Origin: Pseudomonas entomophila
GTDB taxonomy: Bacteria; Pseudomonadota; Gammaproteobacteria; Pseudomonadales; Pseudomonadaceae
Assembly: GCF_018417595.1 (NCBI RefSeq)
Contig: NZ_CP070982.1
Coordinates: forward strand, 2,810,001 to 2,874,000
Length of the DNA stretch: 64,000 nucleotides
Direction: 5' to 3'
Shown here: positions 29,461-37,828 of the stretch, piece by piece
Layout: each line of letters starts with the position of its first letter
Position numbering within the stretch: the stretch's first letter is position 1
Notes under the pieces: generated by a model
What the model saw: only the letters and a program-made list of their open reading frames with translations
Told to the model about the DNA's origin: nothing
Databases searched by the model: none
Program-made: the position numbers and the translations under genes

Positions 29461-30613
29461 GTTCTCCAGCCAAGCGCTGCTGGCGCGGTTGGTGGGCTTT
29501 GCCACGGTCAGCCGTGATTCCAACCTGGCGCTGATCAGCTTCATCAAGGACTACCTGGCCGGCCTTGGCGTGGAAAGTGAGTTGTTCCATAACGCCGAAG
29601 GCACCAAGGCCAACCTGTTCGCCACCCTCGGCCCTCGCGACCGGGGCGGCGTGGTGCTGTCGGGGCACACCGATGTGGTGCCGGTCGACGGGCAGGCCTG
29701 GACCTTTGACCCGTTTCAGCTGACCGAGCACGATGGCCGTCTTTACGGGCGGGGCACCGCCGACATGAAGGGTTTCATCGCTTCGGTGCTGGCGGCCGTG
29801 CCGGCGTTCCTCGCGCAGCCGCTGCGCCTTCCCGTGCACCTGGCGTTCTCCTACGACGAGGAGGTTGGTTGCCTGGGCGTGCGCTCGCTGCTCGCCGCGT
29901 TGGCGCAACGGCCGAACAAGCCGACCCTGTGCCTGATCGGCGAGCCCACCGAGCTCAAGCCGGTGCTCGGCCACAAGGGCAAGCTGGCGATGCGCTGCCA
30001 GGTTCAGGGTGCAGCCTGCCATTCGGCCTACGCACCCTATGGGGTCAATGCCATCGAGTACGCGGCGCGGCTGATCGGCAAGCTCGGCGAGATCGGCGAG
30101 GGCCTGGCATTGCCACGCCACCATGACCCACGCTTCGATCCACCGTTTTCCACGGTGCAGACCGGCGTGATCAAAGGGGGGCGGGCGCTGAACATCGTGC
30201 CCGAGGAATGCGAGTTCGATTTCGAGGTGCGCGCCTTGCCGGGGTTCGAGGCGCAGACGGTCGCGGACCAGTTGCAGACCTATGCCGAGGCCGAGCTGCT
30301 GCCGCGCATGCGTGCGGTGAACGATGCCAGTGACATCCGCCTGCAGCCCCTGAGCGCCTATCCAGGACTGGCCACGCCGGCCGACAGCGAGGCGGCGCAG
30401 TGGGTGGCGTTGCTCAGTGGTTCGAGTGAATTCGGCACCGTGGCCTTCGGCACCGAAGGCGGGCTGTTCGAGCAGGCCGGCATCCCCACGGTAGTGTGCG
30501 GGCCGGGGAGCATGGATCAAGGGCACAAGCCGGACGAGTTCGTCAGCGTGGAGCAGTTGCTGGGTTGTGATGCGATGCTGTTGCGGTTGCGGGATTACCT
30601 GGCGGTTGTGTAA
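29453..30613 (+). CDS. ArgE/DapE-type M20 metallopeptidase (acetylornithine deacetylase-like)
   Basis: 386 residues from ATG 29453. Zinc-site motifs of the M20 family are visible: SGHTDVVPVD (His and catalytic Asp), GRGTADMKG (bridging Asp), YDEEVGCLG (catalytic Glu-Glu) and the C-terminal H in DQGHKPDEF. It would remove an acyl group from an amino-acid-like substrate. It is annotated as ArgE in similar proteins, but the coupling with a DUF1028 gene and distance from arginine genes suggest a catabolic N-acyl substrate instead. Confidence 0.88.
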   Translation: MSEFSSQALLARLVGFATVSRDSNLALISFIKDYLAGLGVESELFHNAEGTKANLFATLGPRDRGGVVLSGHTDVVPVDGQAWTFDPFQLTEHDGRLYGRGTADMKGFIASVLAAVPAFLAQPLRLPVHLAFSYDEEVGCLGVRSLLAALAQRPNKPTLCLIGEPTELKPVLGHKGKLAMRCQVQGAACHSAYAPYGVNAIEYAARLIGKLGEIGEGLALPRHHDPRFDPPFSTVQTGVIKGGRALNIVPEECEFDFEVRALPGFEAQTVADQLQTYAEAELLPRMRAVNDASDIRLQPLSAYPGLATPADSEAAQWVALLSGSSEFGTVAFGTEGGLFEQAGIPTVVCGPGSMDQGHKPDEFVSVEQLLGCDAMLLRLRDYLAVV

Positions 30614-30779
30614 GGGCTTGGAGCGTCTTGGCGAGGCGGACGCTCCACTGCAGATCGAGCATTAGGTTTGCCACATAACATATTGTTTTTTATTGAATTT
30701 ATTGTCGCATGAGGCGAACCTGAGAGTTAATGTCAAATGACATGATGAAAATAATTTAACCTATTGAAAAATAACAAAA

Positions 30780-31109
30780 TTATCTCTTTGTTACGGCGTG
30801 CTGCACGCATTGCTCGTAGTACGTCTGCTTGATCGCCGCAGGCTTGAGCTGAGAGCGGCTGTTGTAGGTTTGCTCGGTGATGCCGAAGGCAGTCATGCGC
30901 ATCCAGGGTTTATCGAACTTGCGCACCTGCAACCGCTTGCGGGTGGCGTACAGCGTGACCCCGGAGAGCTTGGCCTGCTGCGCCTCGGCGGCGATCTGCG
31001 AGCCCCAGCCGCACACGTGACGCTCGTTCTGGCTCAGCGCCCGGGCCTGGGCGGCGAAGGCGGAGGTGGCCAGCAGGCAGCCGGCCACGGTTGCTAGAAA
31101 TACTCGCAT
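30780..31109 (-). CDS. Small exported protein of unknown function
   Basis: 109 residues. The N terminus (MRVFLATVAGCLLATSAFA) is a signal peptide with cleavage after AFA or AQA. The mature part of about 85 residues has two cysteines (C33 and one in YYEQCVQHA) that could form a disulphide, and is basic. ATG 31109 follows a weak ribosome binding site. The upstream region on this strand (31110-31309) is shared with the truncated GntR gene. The 166 bases downstream (30614-30779) are strikingly AT-rich. Function unknown. Confidence 0.75.
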   Translation of the reverse strand: MRVFLATVAGCLLATSAFAAQARALSQNERHVCGWGSQIAAEAQQAKLSGVTLYATRKRLQVRKFDKPWMRMTAFGITEQTYNSRSQLKPAAIKQTYYEQCVQHAVTKR

Positions 31110-31234
31110 GTTGCTGTCCTAAGCATCTGAAGGAGAACGGAGTTTGCCGTCACTTCAGCGGCCTGGGGGCCAGCAAATTGCCGTCAGGCAGCGAGGCATG
31201 GCTCAAGCGCCATGAAAACCCTGGCGGTTGTATG

Positions 31235-31245
31235 TGGTCGTACAA
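31235..31245 (+). promoter_or_regulatory. FadR-type operator
   Basis: TGGTCGTACAA matches the TNGTNNNACNA operator pattern of FadR-subfamily GntR regulators. It sits within the larger inverted repeat GTTGTA (31227-31232) / TACAAC (31241-31246). It is 65 bases upstream of the truncated GntR gene, as for an autoregulatory site. Confidence 0.6.
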
Positions 31246-31309
31246 CTGCTTGCGCACTCATCTCGCCTGTCTTTAACAACCCGACGCACAAGGCACGACA
31301 GAGCAGCAG

Positions 31310-31516
31310 GTGCAGGCACGGACCCGGCGCACGCCGCGCAGTCTGGCCCTGGAACTGGTCACGGTGTTGACCGAGCGCATTCGCAGCGGCCAATTCAAGC
31401 GCGGTGACAAGCTGCCCACCGAATCGCAGATCATGGCCGAGGAAGGCGCCAGCCGCACCGTGGTGCGCGAGGCCATCTCGCGGCTGCAGGCGGCCGGCCA
31501 GGTCGAGACCCGCCAC
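31310..31516 (+). pseudogene. Truncated FadR-subfamily GntR regulator
   Basis: Starts with GTG at 31310. The first 69 residues or so are a clear GntR winged helix (LALELVTVLTERIRSGQF, KLPTESQIMAEEGASRTVV, REAISRLQAAGQVETRH), after which the reading departs from the family at about 31516 and runs through a terminator hairpin to a stop at 31615. The whole C-terminal ligand-binding domain (about 150 residues) is missing. The remaining domain could at most bind its operator without sensing a ligand. A rearrangement scar is likely. Confidence 0.8.
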
Positions 31517-31876
31517 AGGCAGCGCATAGAAAACCCCGCATGTGCGGGGCTCCTCTCACTCAGGGCAGTCAGATTGCCCCGTCCCGCCACTGTCCATTCA
31601 GCAACCGCGGGGTGACCTTATCGCGGATAAATCCGTGCCTACGGGATCGCGTGAGTCTGTAGGAGCGGATTCATCCGCGATGGGGCCAAAGCAAACGAGA
31701 TGACGGTTACAAGTCATCGTATCTCTTGGTGGGAGGAGGGAAAAAAGATCGCGGAGACAGGCACAAACCCGCCGCCCGCTTCCACGGGATGTGTTCTGGG
31801 ACCAGCAGAGGGTGACCGGGGAAACGGGGGCAACCTTGCGCTGCCCCGCGATCAAAGCTAACGAAGCTTCGGTGGA
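31517..31876. other. Scar region between truncated regulator and PuuD-type gene, with REP (31619-31684)
   Basis: About 360 bases with no intact gene. It holds the leftward terminator, then a short minus-strand stretch (31567-31624) that reads like the last 18 codons of a gene and stops 16 bases before the terminator, and then a REP pair (TCGCGGATAAATCC.. / ..GGATTCATCCGCGA). The rest, to the PuuD stop, shows no coding features. Confidence 0.5.
31530..31550 (-). terminator. Intrinsic terminator reading leftward
   Basis: On the minus strand, AGCCCCGCA..TGCGGGG is followed by TTTTC. This is the tail of a leftward transcript, about 20 bases after a possible stop codon of a lost minus-strand gene. 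Confidence 0.6.
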
Positions 31877-32686
31877 TCAGGCAGCCTGGTGGTGCTTGAC
31901 CTGGGCCTTGCGAACCTGCGCGCGGCAGGCGTCGCCGAAGGCCTGGAACATCTTGATCGAATCAGGGTTCTTCGCCGCCTGCCACTCAGGGTGCCATTGC
32001 ACCGCGAACAGGAAGGGAGAGAGCGTCGGGGCGTGAATGGCCTCGACCAGGCCGTCCTCGGCGTGGGCGATCGGCTCGATGCCGGCACCCAGGTTGCGCA
32101 GGCCCTGGCCGTGCAGCGAGTTGACGCGGATTTCGTCGGTGCCCAGGGTGTCGCGCAGCCAGCTGCCTGGCTTGATCTTCACGCCATGAACCGCCGCGTA
32201 CTGGACGTCGACCGGGTCTTCGGGGTTTTCCCGGTGGTCGTTGAAGCCTGGCTCGGCGTAGACCTTCTGGTAGATATCGCCACCCAGGGCCACGTTGATT
32301 TCCTGCATGCCGCGGCAGATGCCGAAGATCGGCAGGCCGCGCTTGATCGCCGCCTTGACCAGCGGGATGTCGAACAGGTCGCGGTTCTGGTCCTGGCCCT
32401 TGCCGGGGGTCTGGTTTTCCTGGCCGTAGAGCGCCGGGTCGATGTTGCTGCCCGCGCCGGTCAGGTACACACCGTCGGCCATGTCCAGGTAAGTGTCGAG
32501 GTCTTCGATGCCGCAGCAGGTGGGCACCAGGACCGGGACGCAACCGGCGAACTCGACCAGCGGGGTGATGTATTTGTGGGTCATGACCTGGTAGTCATGG
32601 CCTTTGCGCTCTTGGCTGCCCATGGTCATCAGGACGACGGGTTTGCGCAGGGAGGGTTGCTTGTTGCCAATGTTGCTGTTGGACAT
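31877..32686 (-). CDS. PuuD/SpuA-type gamma-glutamyl-GABA hydrolase, class I glutamine amidotransferase fold
   Basis: 269 residues. The nucleophile Cys is in FGICRGMQEIN (about residue 122) and the catalytic His in FAVQWHPEWQ near residue 230, with the acidic partner in the same motif. The family releases GABA from gamma-glutamyl-GABA in putrescine breakdown (SpuA in Pseudomonas), but related members act on other gamma-glutamyl compounds. Here it stands alone rather than next to polyamine genes. Start ATG 32686 has AAGGTGACAT upstream. Confidence 0.85.
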   Translation of the reverse strand: MSNSNIGNKQPSLRKPVVLMTMGSQERKGHDYQVMTHKYITPLVEFAGCVPVLVPTCCGIEDLDTYLDMADGVYLTGAGSNIDPALYGQENQTPGKGQDQNRDLFDIPLVKAAIKRGLPIFGICRGMQEINVALGGDIYQKVYAEPGFNDHRENPEDPVDVQYAAVHGVKIKPGSWLRDTLGTDEIRVNSLHGQGLRNLGAGIEPIAHAEDGLVEAIHAPTLSPFLFAVQWHPEWQAAKNPDSIKMFQAFGDACRAQVRKAQVKHHQAA

Positions 32687-32951
32687 ATGTCACCTTGAGA
32701 CAGGTCATGCCTGTCGTTGTTGTGCAGGCGCACGGCCGGGGCCATGGGTGCAGCCTGTAGCCCCGAGCACTGCCGGCTCGCCGGGGGCGATGCCGGTCGG
32801 GGCATGACTCATAGCTTGCCAGAGCCGTTCGATATGTCAAACGAGTGGCAGGGGGCAAAGCGCCGAATTTCGGGGGCTTGAGGGCGTCGGGGCCTTTGGT
32901 GACAAGGGTTTGACGGGGGCTGAAGTCAATAATACTTAACGATGCAGTTGG
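32687..32951. other. Upstream region of the PuuD-type gene
   Basis: About 265 bases without a gene. It should contain the promoter of the leftward PuuD-type gene; by eye I see no strong -35/-10 pair. The stretch near 32925-32945 is AT-rich. Confidence 0.3.
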
Positions 32952-32999
32952 TTCATTGCACGGCTGCAATGAAGCCTGCCCGCCGTTGCGGCGGGCAGG
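32952..32999. terminator. Two back-to-back perfect hairpins
   Basis: TTCATTGCA/TGCAATGAA (32952-32973, four-base loop) is followed one base later by CCTGCCCGCC/GGCGGGCAGG (32975-32999, five-base loop). They lie seven bases after the stop of the leftward membrane protein gene, so they probably terminate it. No T run is present. Confidence 0.6.
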
Positions 33000-33006
33000 T
33001 GCGTGC

Positions 33007-34647
33007 TCAGTCGTCGAGGCGCTCGAGCACGCCGAAGCCGTAGCCGCCCAGCAGGTCGGCACGGATGTGCTCGCCCAGCGGTTGCACGTGGTTTTGCAGC
33101 GGTGCCAGCCAGTCGATGGCGTGGCTGGCCAGGCGTGCGCTCAGGGCCAGGCTGTCGCCGCCCTGTCGCGGCAGGGCCGTGGCCGGCACGCTGGGCTTGC
33201 CGGCCAGCCAGGGCAGGCTGCCCAGCAGCAGCGCGTACAACACCAGCAGCTTGACGTAGAGCACCAGCGGCAGTGGTTGCACCAGGCGCACCAGGTAGGT
33301 CAGCGCCCTGAACAGGTGCACGGTCAGGCCGCAGAGGGCCAGCAGCAGGGCCAAGGCAGGGGTGACCAGGTCACGGTAGCTGTCGCGGCCGAGCGTCGAC
33401 AGGTCGTCCGGAGCCGCCACTCGCTGCTTCATCAGCTCGCGGGCATCGTGTTGCAGCGCCGGCTGGTAGGCCATGCGCTCGAAAGCGTCCGGGGTGAGGT
33501 AGGCGTACAGGGTGATACCGGCTGGCAGGCTCAGGGCCTGGCGCCATTGTGCCTGGACTGCCGCCACGGCCAGGAATTCCGGGCGGCCCAGGCCGGGTTC
33601 GATCCAGCCGGCATCGATGCGTTCCTGGATCAGCTCGGCATACTGGTTGCGCGCCTCGCGGCGTACCTGGCGGGCCACCGCCTTGTTGAAGCCGACGCGG
33701 TCCTCCGGTTGCCAGAGGTCGTTGACCGGTACCCCCATCTGCTCGCGCAGCACATGGCGTACAGGCTGCCACTCACTTACCGGCAGGTTCCACGGGTTGT
33801 AGTTGCGCCCGCGCTTGGTCAACAGGCGCTGGTAGTCGGTCCACGCCTGTCCCTGGCGCTGGAGGATCGCCATGCGGCTGGTGGCGCCGTAGTAGAACAG
33901 GCTGGCGTGCCGGTACTGGCGGTAGTTGTCTTCCTGCTTGGCGGTGGCCGCGCGGTAGTTGTCGTAGTTGCGTGCCAGGCCGCCGCGTTGGCGGTCGGCG
34001 AGCTGTTCGAAGAAGGCTTGCGGCGCCAGGCCCTGGACGGCGGGCAGCGGGGTGATGGCCGGCAGGCGCAGGGCCAGCTCGGCCAGGCGCAGTTTGCCTT
34101 CGGGGCTGCGCAGGTCGGCTGCGGTGGCGCTTTGGCCGTCCAGGCGCAGGTCATGGTTGAGCATCTGGTTGAGCAGCGGGATACCGAATGCCGCCTGGGC
34201 CTCCTGCTGCGGGCTGGCGCGCTCGACCAGCGCATCGACCAGCAGGCGCTGGGCGTGGTAGCCCAGGTATACGCTGGTGCCACAGATGATCAGCGCCCAC
34301 AGCAGCGTGCGGCCGAAGCCCCAGGCCTGGCGCATGCTCTTGCGCAGCAGGCAGCTGAGCACCAGCAGGCCGACCGACGCGGCGGTCAGCCATTGCCCGT
34401 GCACGGCGAGCTGTTGCAGGCGGGTGTGGTAGGCCAGGGTACCGACCACGTCGGTCAGGCGTGCGCAGAAGGCGAGGGTGACCAGCAGGTAGGCCAGGGT
34501 CGGCAGCAGCATCACCTGTGCCAGGCGGCGGTGCTGGTCGCGGGTCAGCGGCAGGTTGCCGCCCCACAGGGCCAGGGCCAGGCGTTGCAGGGGCGAGCGT
34601 TCATGGCTGGCGGGGTAGGCCGAGCGGCGGAGCAGAGCGCCGATCAT
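33007..34647 (-). CDS. Large integral membrane protein of unknown function
   Basis: 546 residues. Four hydrophobic segments in the first 130 residues or so (for example LAQVMLLPTLAYLLVTLAF and LTAASVGLLVLSCLL), then a soluble region of about 250 residues rich in Arg, Gln and Ala (NYDNYRAATAKQEDNYRQYRH), then two or three membrane segments around 415-480 (ALALLLALCGLTVHLF, LVLYVKLLVLYALLLGSLPWL), and a short soluble tail. The central loop is probably periplasmic. I do not recognise the family. Monocistronic; 36% or so of the residues are Leu, Ala or Arg. The start may lie later in the frame. Confidence 0.75.
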   Translation of the reverse strand: MIGALLRRSAYPASHERSPLQRLALALWGGNLPLTRDQHRRLAQVMLLPTLAYLLVTLAFCARLTDVVGTLAYHTRLQQLAVHGQWLTAASVGLLVLSCLLRKSMRQAWGFGRTLLWALIICGTSVYLGYHAQRLLVDALVERASPQQEAQAAFGIPLLNQMLNHDLRLDGQSATAADLRSPEGKLRLAELALRLPAITPLPAVQGLAPQAFFEQLADRQRGGLARNYDNYRAATAKQEDNYRQYRHASLFYYGATSRMAILQRQGQAWTDYQRLLTKRGRNYNPWNLPVSEWQPVRHVLREQMGVPVNDLWQPEDRVGFNKAVARQVRREARNQYAELIQERIDAGWIEPGLGRPEFLAVAAVQAQWRQALSLPAGITLYAYLTPDAFERMAYQPALQHDARELMKQRVAAPDDLSTLGRDSYRDLVTPALALLLALCGLTVHLFRALTYLVRLVQPLPLVLYVKLLVLYALLLGSLPWLAGKPSVPATALPRQGGDSLALSARLASHAIDWLAPLQNHVQPLGEHIRADLLGGYGFGVLERLDD

Positions 34648-35040
34648 CGGGCGTCACCCGAAGAATGGGTGAGGCAGGAAAAGGCAAGGCTGACCGAAGA
34701 GGTCGCAGGGGTGTTCACGCGCGGCGTTCCTTGTCGAGGCAATGGTGCGTCCAGGGTTGCCGCGCGATAGTAGCATGCTGATGGCGGATTCGCGCCGCTG
34801 TGGGCGACTGCTTCCCGATCACGCCCACCTCAAGCCTTGCGCGATTCTTGTGGGAGCGGCCTTGTGTCGCGAAAGGGCCGCAAAGCGGCCCCAGCAACCA
34901 TTGGATCGACACTGAGATCCAGGGGCCGCTACGCAGCCCTTTCGCGACACAAGGCCGCTCCCACAGGATCCAGAGTTCACCGCAATCCTGTAGGCGCCAG
35001 CCTTGCCGGCGAACAACGGCAAAGCCGGTGCCACCACTCG
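34648..35040. repeat. Intergenic region with REP pair (34848-34966)
   Basis: A REP pair (TTGTGGGAGCGGCCTTGTGTC.. / ..GACACAAGGCCGCTCCCACA) encloses an inner palindromic set (GGGCCGC..GCGGCCC). A second REP-like element begins at 34988 (CTGTAGGCGCCAGCC). It lies between the promoter side of the membrane protein gene and the end of the ABC operon. No gene is evident. Confidence 0.8.
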
Positions 35041-35832
35041 CTAATGCAGGATCTGCTTGAGAAACGCCTGTGCCCGCGCCGTACGCGGCTGCCCGAAGAA
35101 CACCTCTGGCGGGCTGTCCTCGATGATCTGCCCACCCTCCAGGAACAGCACCCGCTCGGCCACCTGGCGCGCAAAGCCCATCTCATGGGTGACACAGAGC
35201 ATGGTCATGCCGGTGCCTGCCAGTTGCACCAGCACATCCAGCACTTCGGCGACCATCTCCGGGTCGAGCGCCGAGGTCGGCTCGTCGAACAGCATGATCC
35301 GCGGCTTCATGCACAGCGCCCGGGCAATCGCCACGCGCTGCTGCTGGCCACCGGACAGCTGGTTGCGGTATTTGTGCGCCTGGCTCTCGATACCAACCTT
35401 GCTCAGGTACATCCGCGCCCGCTCCTCGGCGTCCTTGCGCGACAACCCACGCACGCTCATCGGCGCCAGCAGGCAGTTGTCGAGCACGCTCATGTGCGGG
35501 AACAGGTTGAAGTGCTGGAACACCATGCCGATCTCGCTGCGCACCTGGGCGGCCTGGCGCGTGGTGGTGGCGAGGTCGATGCCGCCGACCTGGATGCGGC
35601 CTTGCTCGGCAATTTCCAGGCGGTTGATGCAGCGGATCAGCGTCGACTTGCCCGAACCCGAAGGGCCGCAGAGCACGATGCGCTCGCCCTCGCGCACCGA
35701 CAGGTCGATATCGTGCAGCACATGGAAGGCGCCGTAGTGCTTGTTCAGACCCTCGATGCGGATCAGTTCCGGGCGCGGGTCGGGTGCCGGGTTCAACGGG
35801 GCAAGGCTGGCAAGACTGGAGGATGCGGACAT
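35041..35832 (-). CDS. Polar amino-acid ABC transporter ATP-binding protein (D-lysine locus)
   Basis: 263 residues. Walker A is GPSGSGKST (about residues 55-63), the Q loop VFQHFNLFPH, the ABC signature LSGGQQQR, Walker B IMLFDEPTSALDP and the H loop VTHEM. The first 22 residues or so are a nonconserved extension. It lies 24 bases after amaD and powers the two permeases and binding protein encoded upstream. The order permease-permease-amaD-ATPase is the one I recall from the P. putida D-lysine locus. Confidence 0.93.
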   Translation of the reverse strand: MSASSSLASLAPLNPAPDPRPELIRIEGLNKHYGAFHVLHDIDLSVREGERIVLCGPSGSGKSTLIRCINRLEIAEQGRIQVGGIDLATTTRQAAQVRSEIGMVFQHFNLFPHMSVLDNCLLAPMSVRGLSRKDAEERARMYLSKVGIESQAHKYRNQLSGGQQQRVAIARALCMKPRIMLFDEPTSALDPEMVAEVLDVLVQLAGTGMTMLCVTHEMGFARQVAERVLFLEGGQIIEDSPPEVFFGQPRTARAQAFLKQILH

Positions 35833-35856
35833 CGTTTTTGTTCTCCCGCTCTGGTT

Positions 35857-37101
35857 TCAGTCGAAGCGTGCGGCGCTGTAGGGCGCAGGGTCGGTGAAGG
35901 GATGCTGGCCGGTGAGCAGTTCCGCCAACAGGCGGCCGCTGACCGGGCCCAGGGTCAGGCCGTGGTGGGCGTGGCCGAAGTTGAACCACAGGCCCTTGTG
36001 CCGTGGCGCCGGGCCGATCACCGGGCGCATGTCCGGCAGGCAGGGGCGCCGGCCCAGCCAGGGCTTGTCGTCGAGGCGCTCGCCCAGGGCCGGGAACAGC
36101 TGGCGGGCCAACGCTTCGCAGCGCCGCAGCTGGATCTCGTTGGCCGCCGCGTCGCTGGCTGCGAACTCGATACCGGTGGTCAGGCGCACGCCTCGGGCCA
36201 TGGGCGCCAGCACATAGCCGCCCTGGGTGTCGCACACCGAGTGGCGCAGCTCGGCACCGTCGCGGGTGACGTAGTGCATGTGGTAGCCGCGCTTGATTCC
36301 CAGGGGGAAGTCATAGCCCAGCGTTTCATAGAGCTCGGCCGATTGCGGACCGAGGCAGGCCACCACCTCCTCGGCACGGACCGGGCCACGCTGCGTGTCC
36401 ACCTGCCAGCCGCCGTCGACCTGGCGCAGGCTGCGCGCATCGCCGTGCAGGAACTGCCCGCCGCGCTGGACGAACAACCCGGCATAGCCCCGGGTGAGGC
36501 CGCCGGGGTTGCTCACGGTCTTTGGGTCCAGCCAGTGGATGCCGCCGACCACGCCACCGTCAAGCTGCTGTTCGCGGGCCTGGAGTTGCTCGCGTTCGAG
36601 GATTTCATAGCGCAGCCCATAGCGGGCCAGGCCAGGCAGCTCATGCTTGGCCTGCTCGAACAGCGCGCCGTCGCGGTACACCTCGATCCAGCCCTTGGCC
36701 TGCACGAGGTCGTGCAGCCCGGCAGCGTCGATCAGCGCGTCGTGTTCCTCGACACTGCGCTGCACCAGCGGCAGCATGTCCGCGGCGGCCTTGGCCAGGC
36801 GCCCTGGCGCCGACTGCTGCCAGTAGCGCAACAGCCAGGGCGCCGCCTTGGGCAGGTGCGTCAGGCTGTAGCGCACGTCCGGTTGGCGGTTCAGGCCGTA
36901 GCGCAGCAGTGCGCCGAACTTTCGCGGGAAGGCGTAGGGGATCACGCTGGAGCGCTCGATCAGCCCGGCATTGCCGTGGCTGGTGCCGCTGCCGGGCTCG
37001 TCGCGGTCGACCAGGATCACCTGGCGCCCACGCGCCTGCAGGTGCAGCGCGGTGCTGACGCCGACGATGCCGGCGCCCAGAACGATGGTTTGGCAATGCA
37101 T
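35857..37101 (-). CDS. amaD: AmaD, D-lysine oxidase (FAD-dependent D-amino acid oxidoreductase)
   Basis: 414 residues of the DAO/DadA family. The N-terminal FAD site is IVLGAGIVGVSTALHLQARG, then DRDEPGSGTSHGNAGLI; the C-terminal FAD contact is PVIGPAPRHKGLWFNFGHAH. In P. putida AmaD oxidises D-lysine to alpha-keto-epsilon-aminocaproate, which cyclises to piperideine-2-carboxylate, the DpkA substrate. It is embedded between permease and ATPase genes of a polar amino-acid transporter, supporting uptake-coupled catabolism. Function is inferred from locus order and family. Confidence 0.85.
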   Translation of the reverse strand: MHCQTIVLGAGIVGVSTALHLQARGRQVILVDRDEPGSGTSHGNAGLIERSSVIPYAFPRKFGALLRYGLNRQPDVRYSLTHLPKAAPWLLRYWQQSAPGRLAKAAADMLPLVQRSVEEHDALIDAAGLHDLVQAKGWIEVYRDGALFEQAKHELPGLARYGLRYEILEREQLQAREQQLDGGVVGGIHWLDPKTVSNPGGLTRGYAGLFVQRGGQFLHGDARSLRQVDGGWQVDTQRGPVRAEEVVACLGPQSAELYETLGYDFPLGIKRGYHMHYVTRDGAELRHSVCDTQGGYVLAPMARGVRLTTGIEFAASDAAANEIQLRRCEALARQLFPALGERLDDKPWLGRRPCLPDMRPVIGPAPRHKGLWFNFGHAHHGLTLGPVSGRLLAELLTGQHPFTDPAPYSAARFD

Positions 37102-37117
37102 GGAGCGGTTCCCTCGG

Positions 37118-37828
37118 TCAGTTCAGGTGGCGGCCCAGGCGGGCCTCCAGGTGTTTCAGGGTGCGGCGCACGAGCTCGACGATCAGCAGGTAGAGCACTG
37201 CCGCCCACAGGTAGATCTGGAAGTCGAAGCTGCGCGAGAAGGCCAGCTTGGTCACCCCCATCAGGTCGTAGATCGTCACCAGCGAGGCGATGGCGCTGGC
37301 CTTGATCATCATGATCAGCTCGTTGCCCAGCGGCCCGATGGCCACCAGCAGCGACTGCGGCAGGACCACCTTGAAGAAGGTGGTGGAGCGCTTGAGGTTC
37401 AACGCCCTGGCCGCTTCGTACTGGCCGGGCGCGACCGCCATCAGGCTGGCGCGGAAGATCTCGGCCTGGTAGGCGGCGGTGTTGAGGGTGAAGGCGAGCA
37501 GGGCGCAGTACCAGGCTTCGCGGAAGAACCACCACAGCCCGACGTCCTGCCAGAAGCCTTTCAGCGAGCCCAGGCCGTAGTACAGCAGGAACAGCTGGGC
37601 CAGCAGCGGTGAACCACGGAAAAAGTACACATAGCCCGCCGCCAGGCGTTGCAGCACCCGGCTGCGCGACAACCTCGCCAGGGCCAGCAGCATCCCCAGC
37701 AGCGCGCCGAGGGTGAACGAAATCGCCACCAGCTTGGCGGTTACCAGCAGGCCGTCGACGAAGCGCGGGCCATAGCGCTCCAGCAGGTCTGGGTCGAGCA
37801 CATAGGCCAGCAGTTGCTCGAGGCTCAT
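37118..37828 (-). CDS. Polar amino-acid ABC transporter permease
   Basis: 236 residues with five or so membrane segments and the HisMQ-type permease motif (EIFRASLMAVAPGQYEAARAL) that contacts the ATPase. Its ATG overlaps the stop of the preceding permease by ATGA. It forms the heteromeric membrane channel for D-lysine or related basic amino acids; the specificity is inferred from context. Confidence 0.92.
   Translation of the reverse strand: MSLEQLLAYVLDPDLLERYGPRFVDGLLVTAKLVAISFTLGALLGMLLALARLSRSRVLQRLAAGYVYFFRGSPLLAQLFLLYYGLGSLKGFWQDVGLWWFFREAWYCALLAFTLNTAAYQAEIFRASLMAVAPGQYEAARALNLKRSTTFFKVVLPQSLLVAIGPLGNELIMMIKASAIASLVTIYDLMGVTKLAFSRSFDFQIYLWAAVLYLLIVELVRRTLKHLEARLGRHLN

Noticed and set aside
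31567..31624. Minus-strand stretch that reads like the last 18 codons of a gene, ending in a stop before the leftward terminator
   Set aside because: Too short to name and running into a REP element upstream; kept only as support for a deletion scar.
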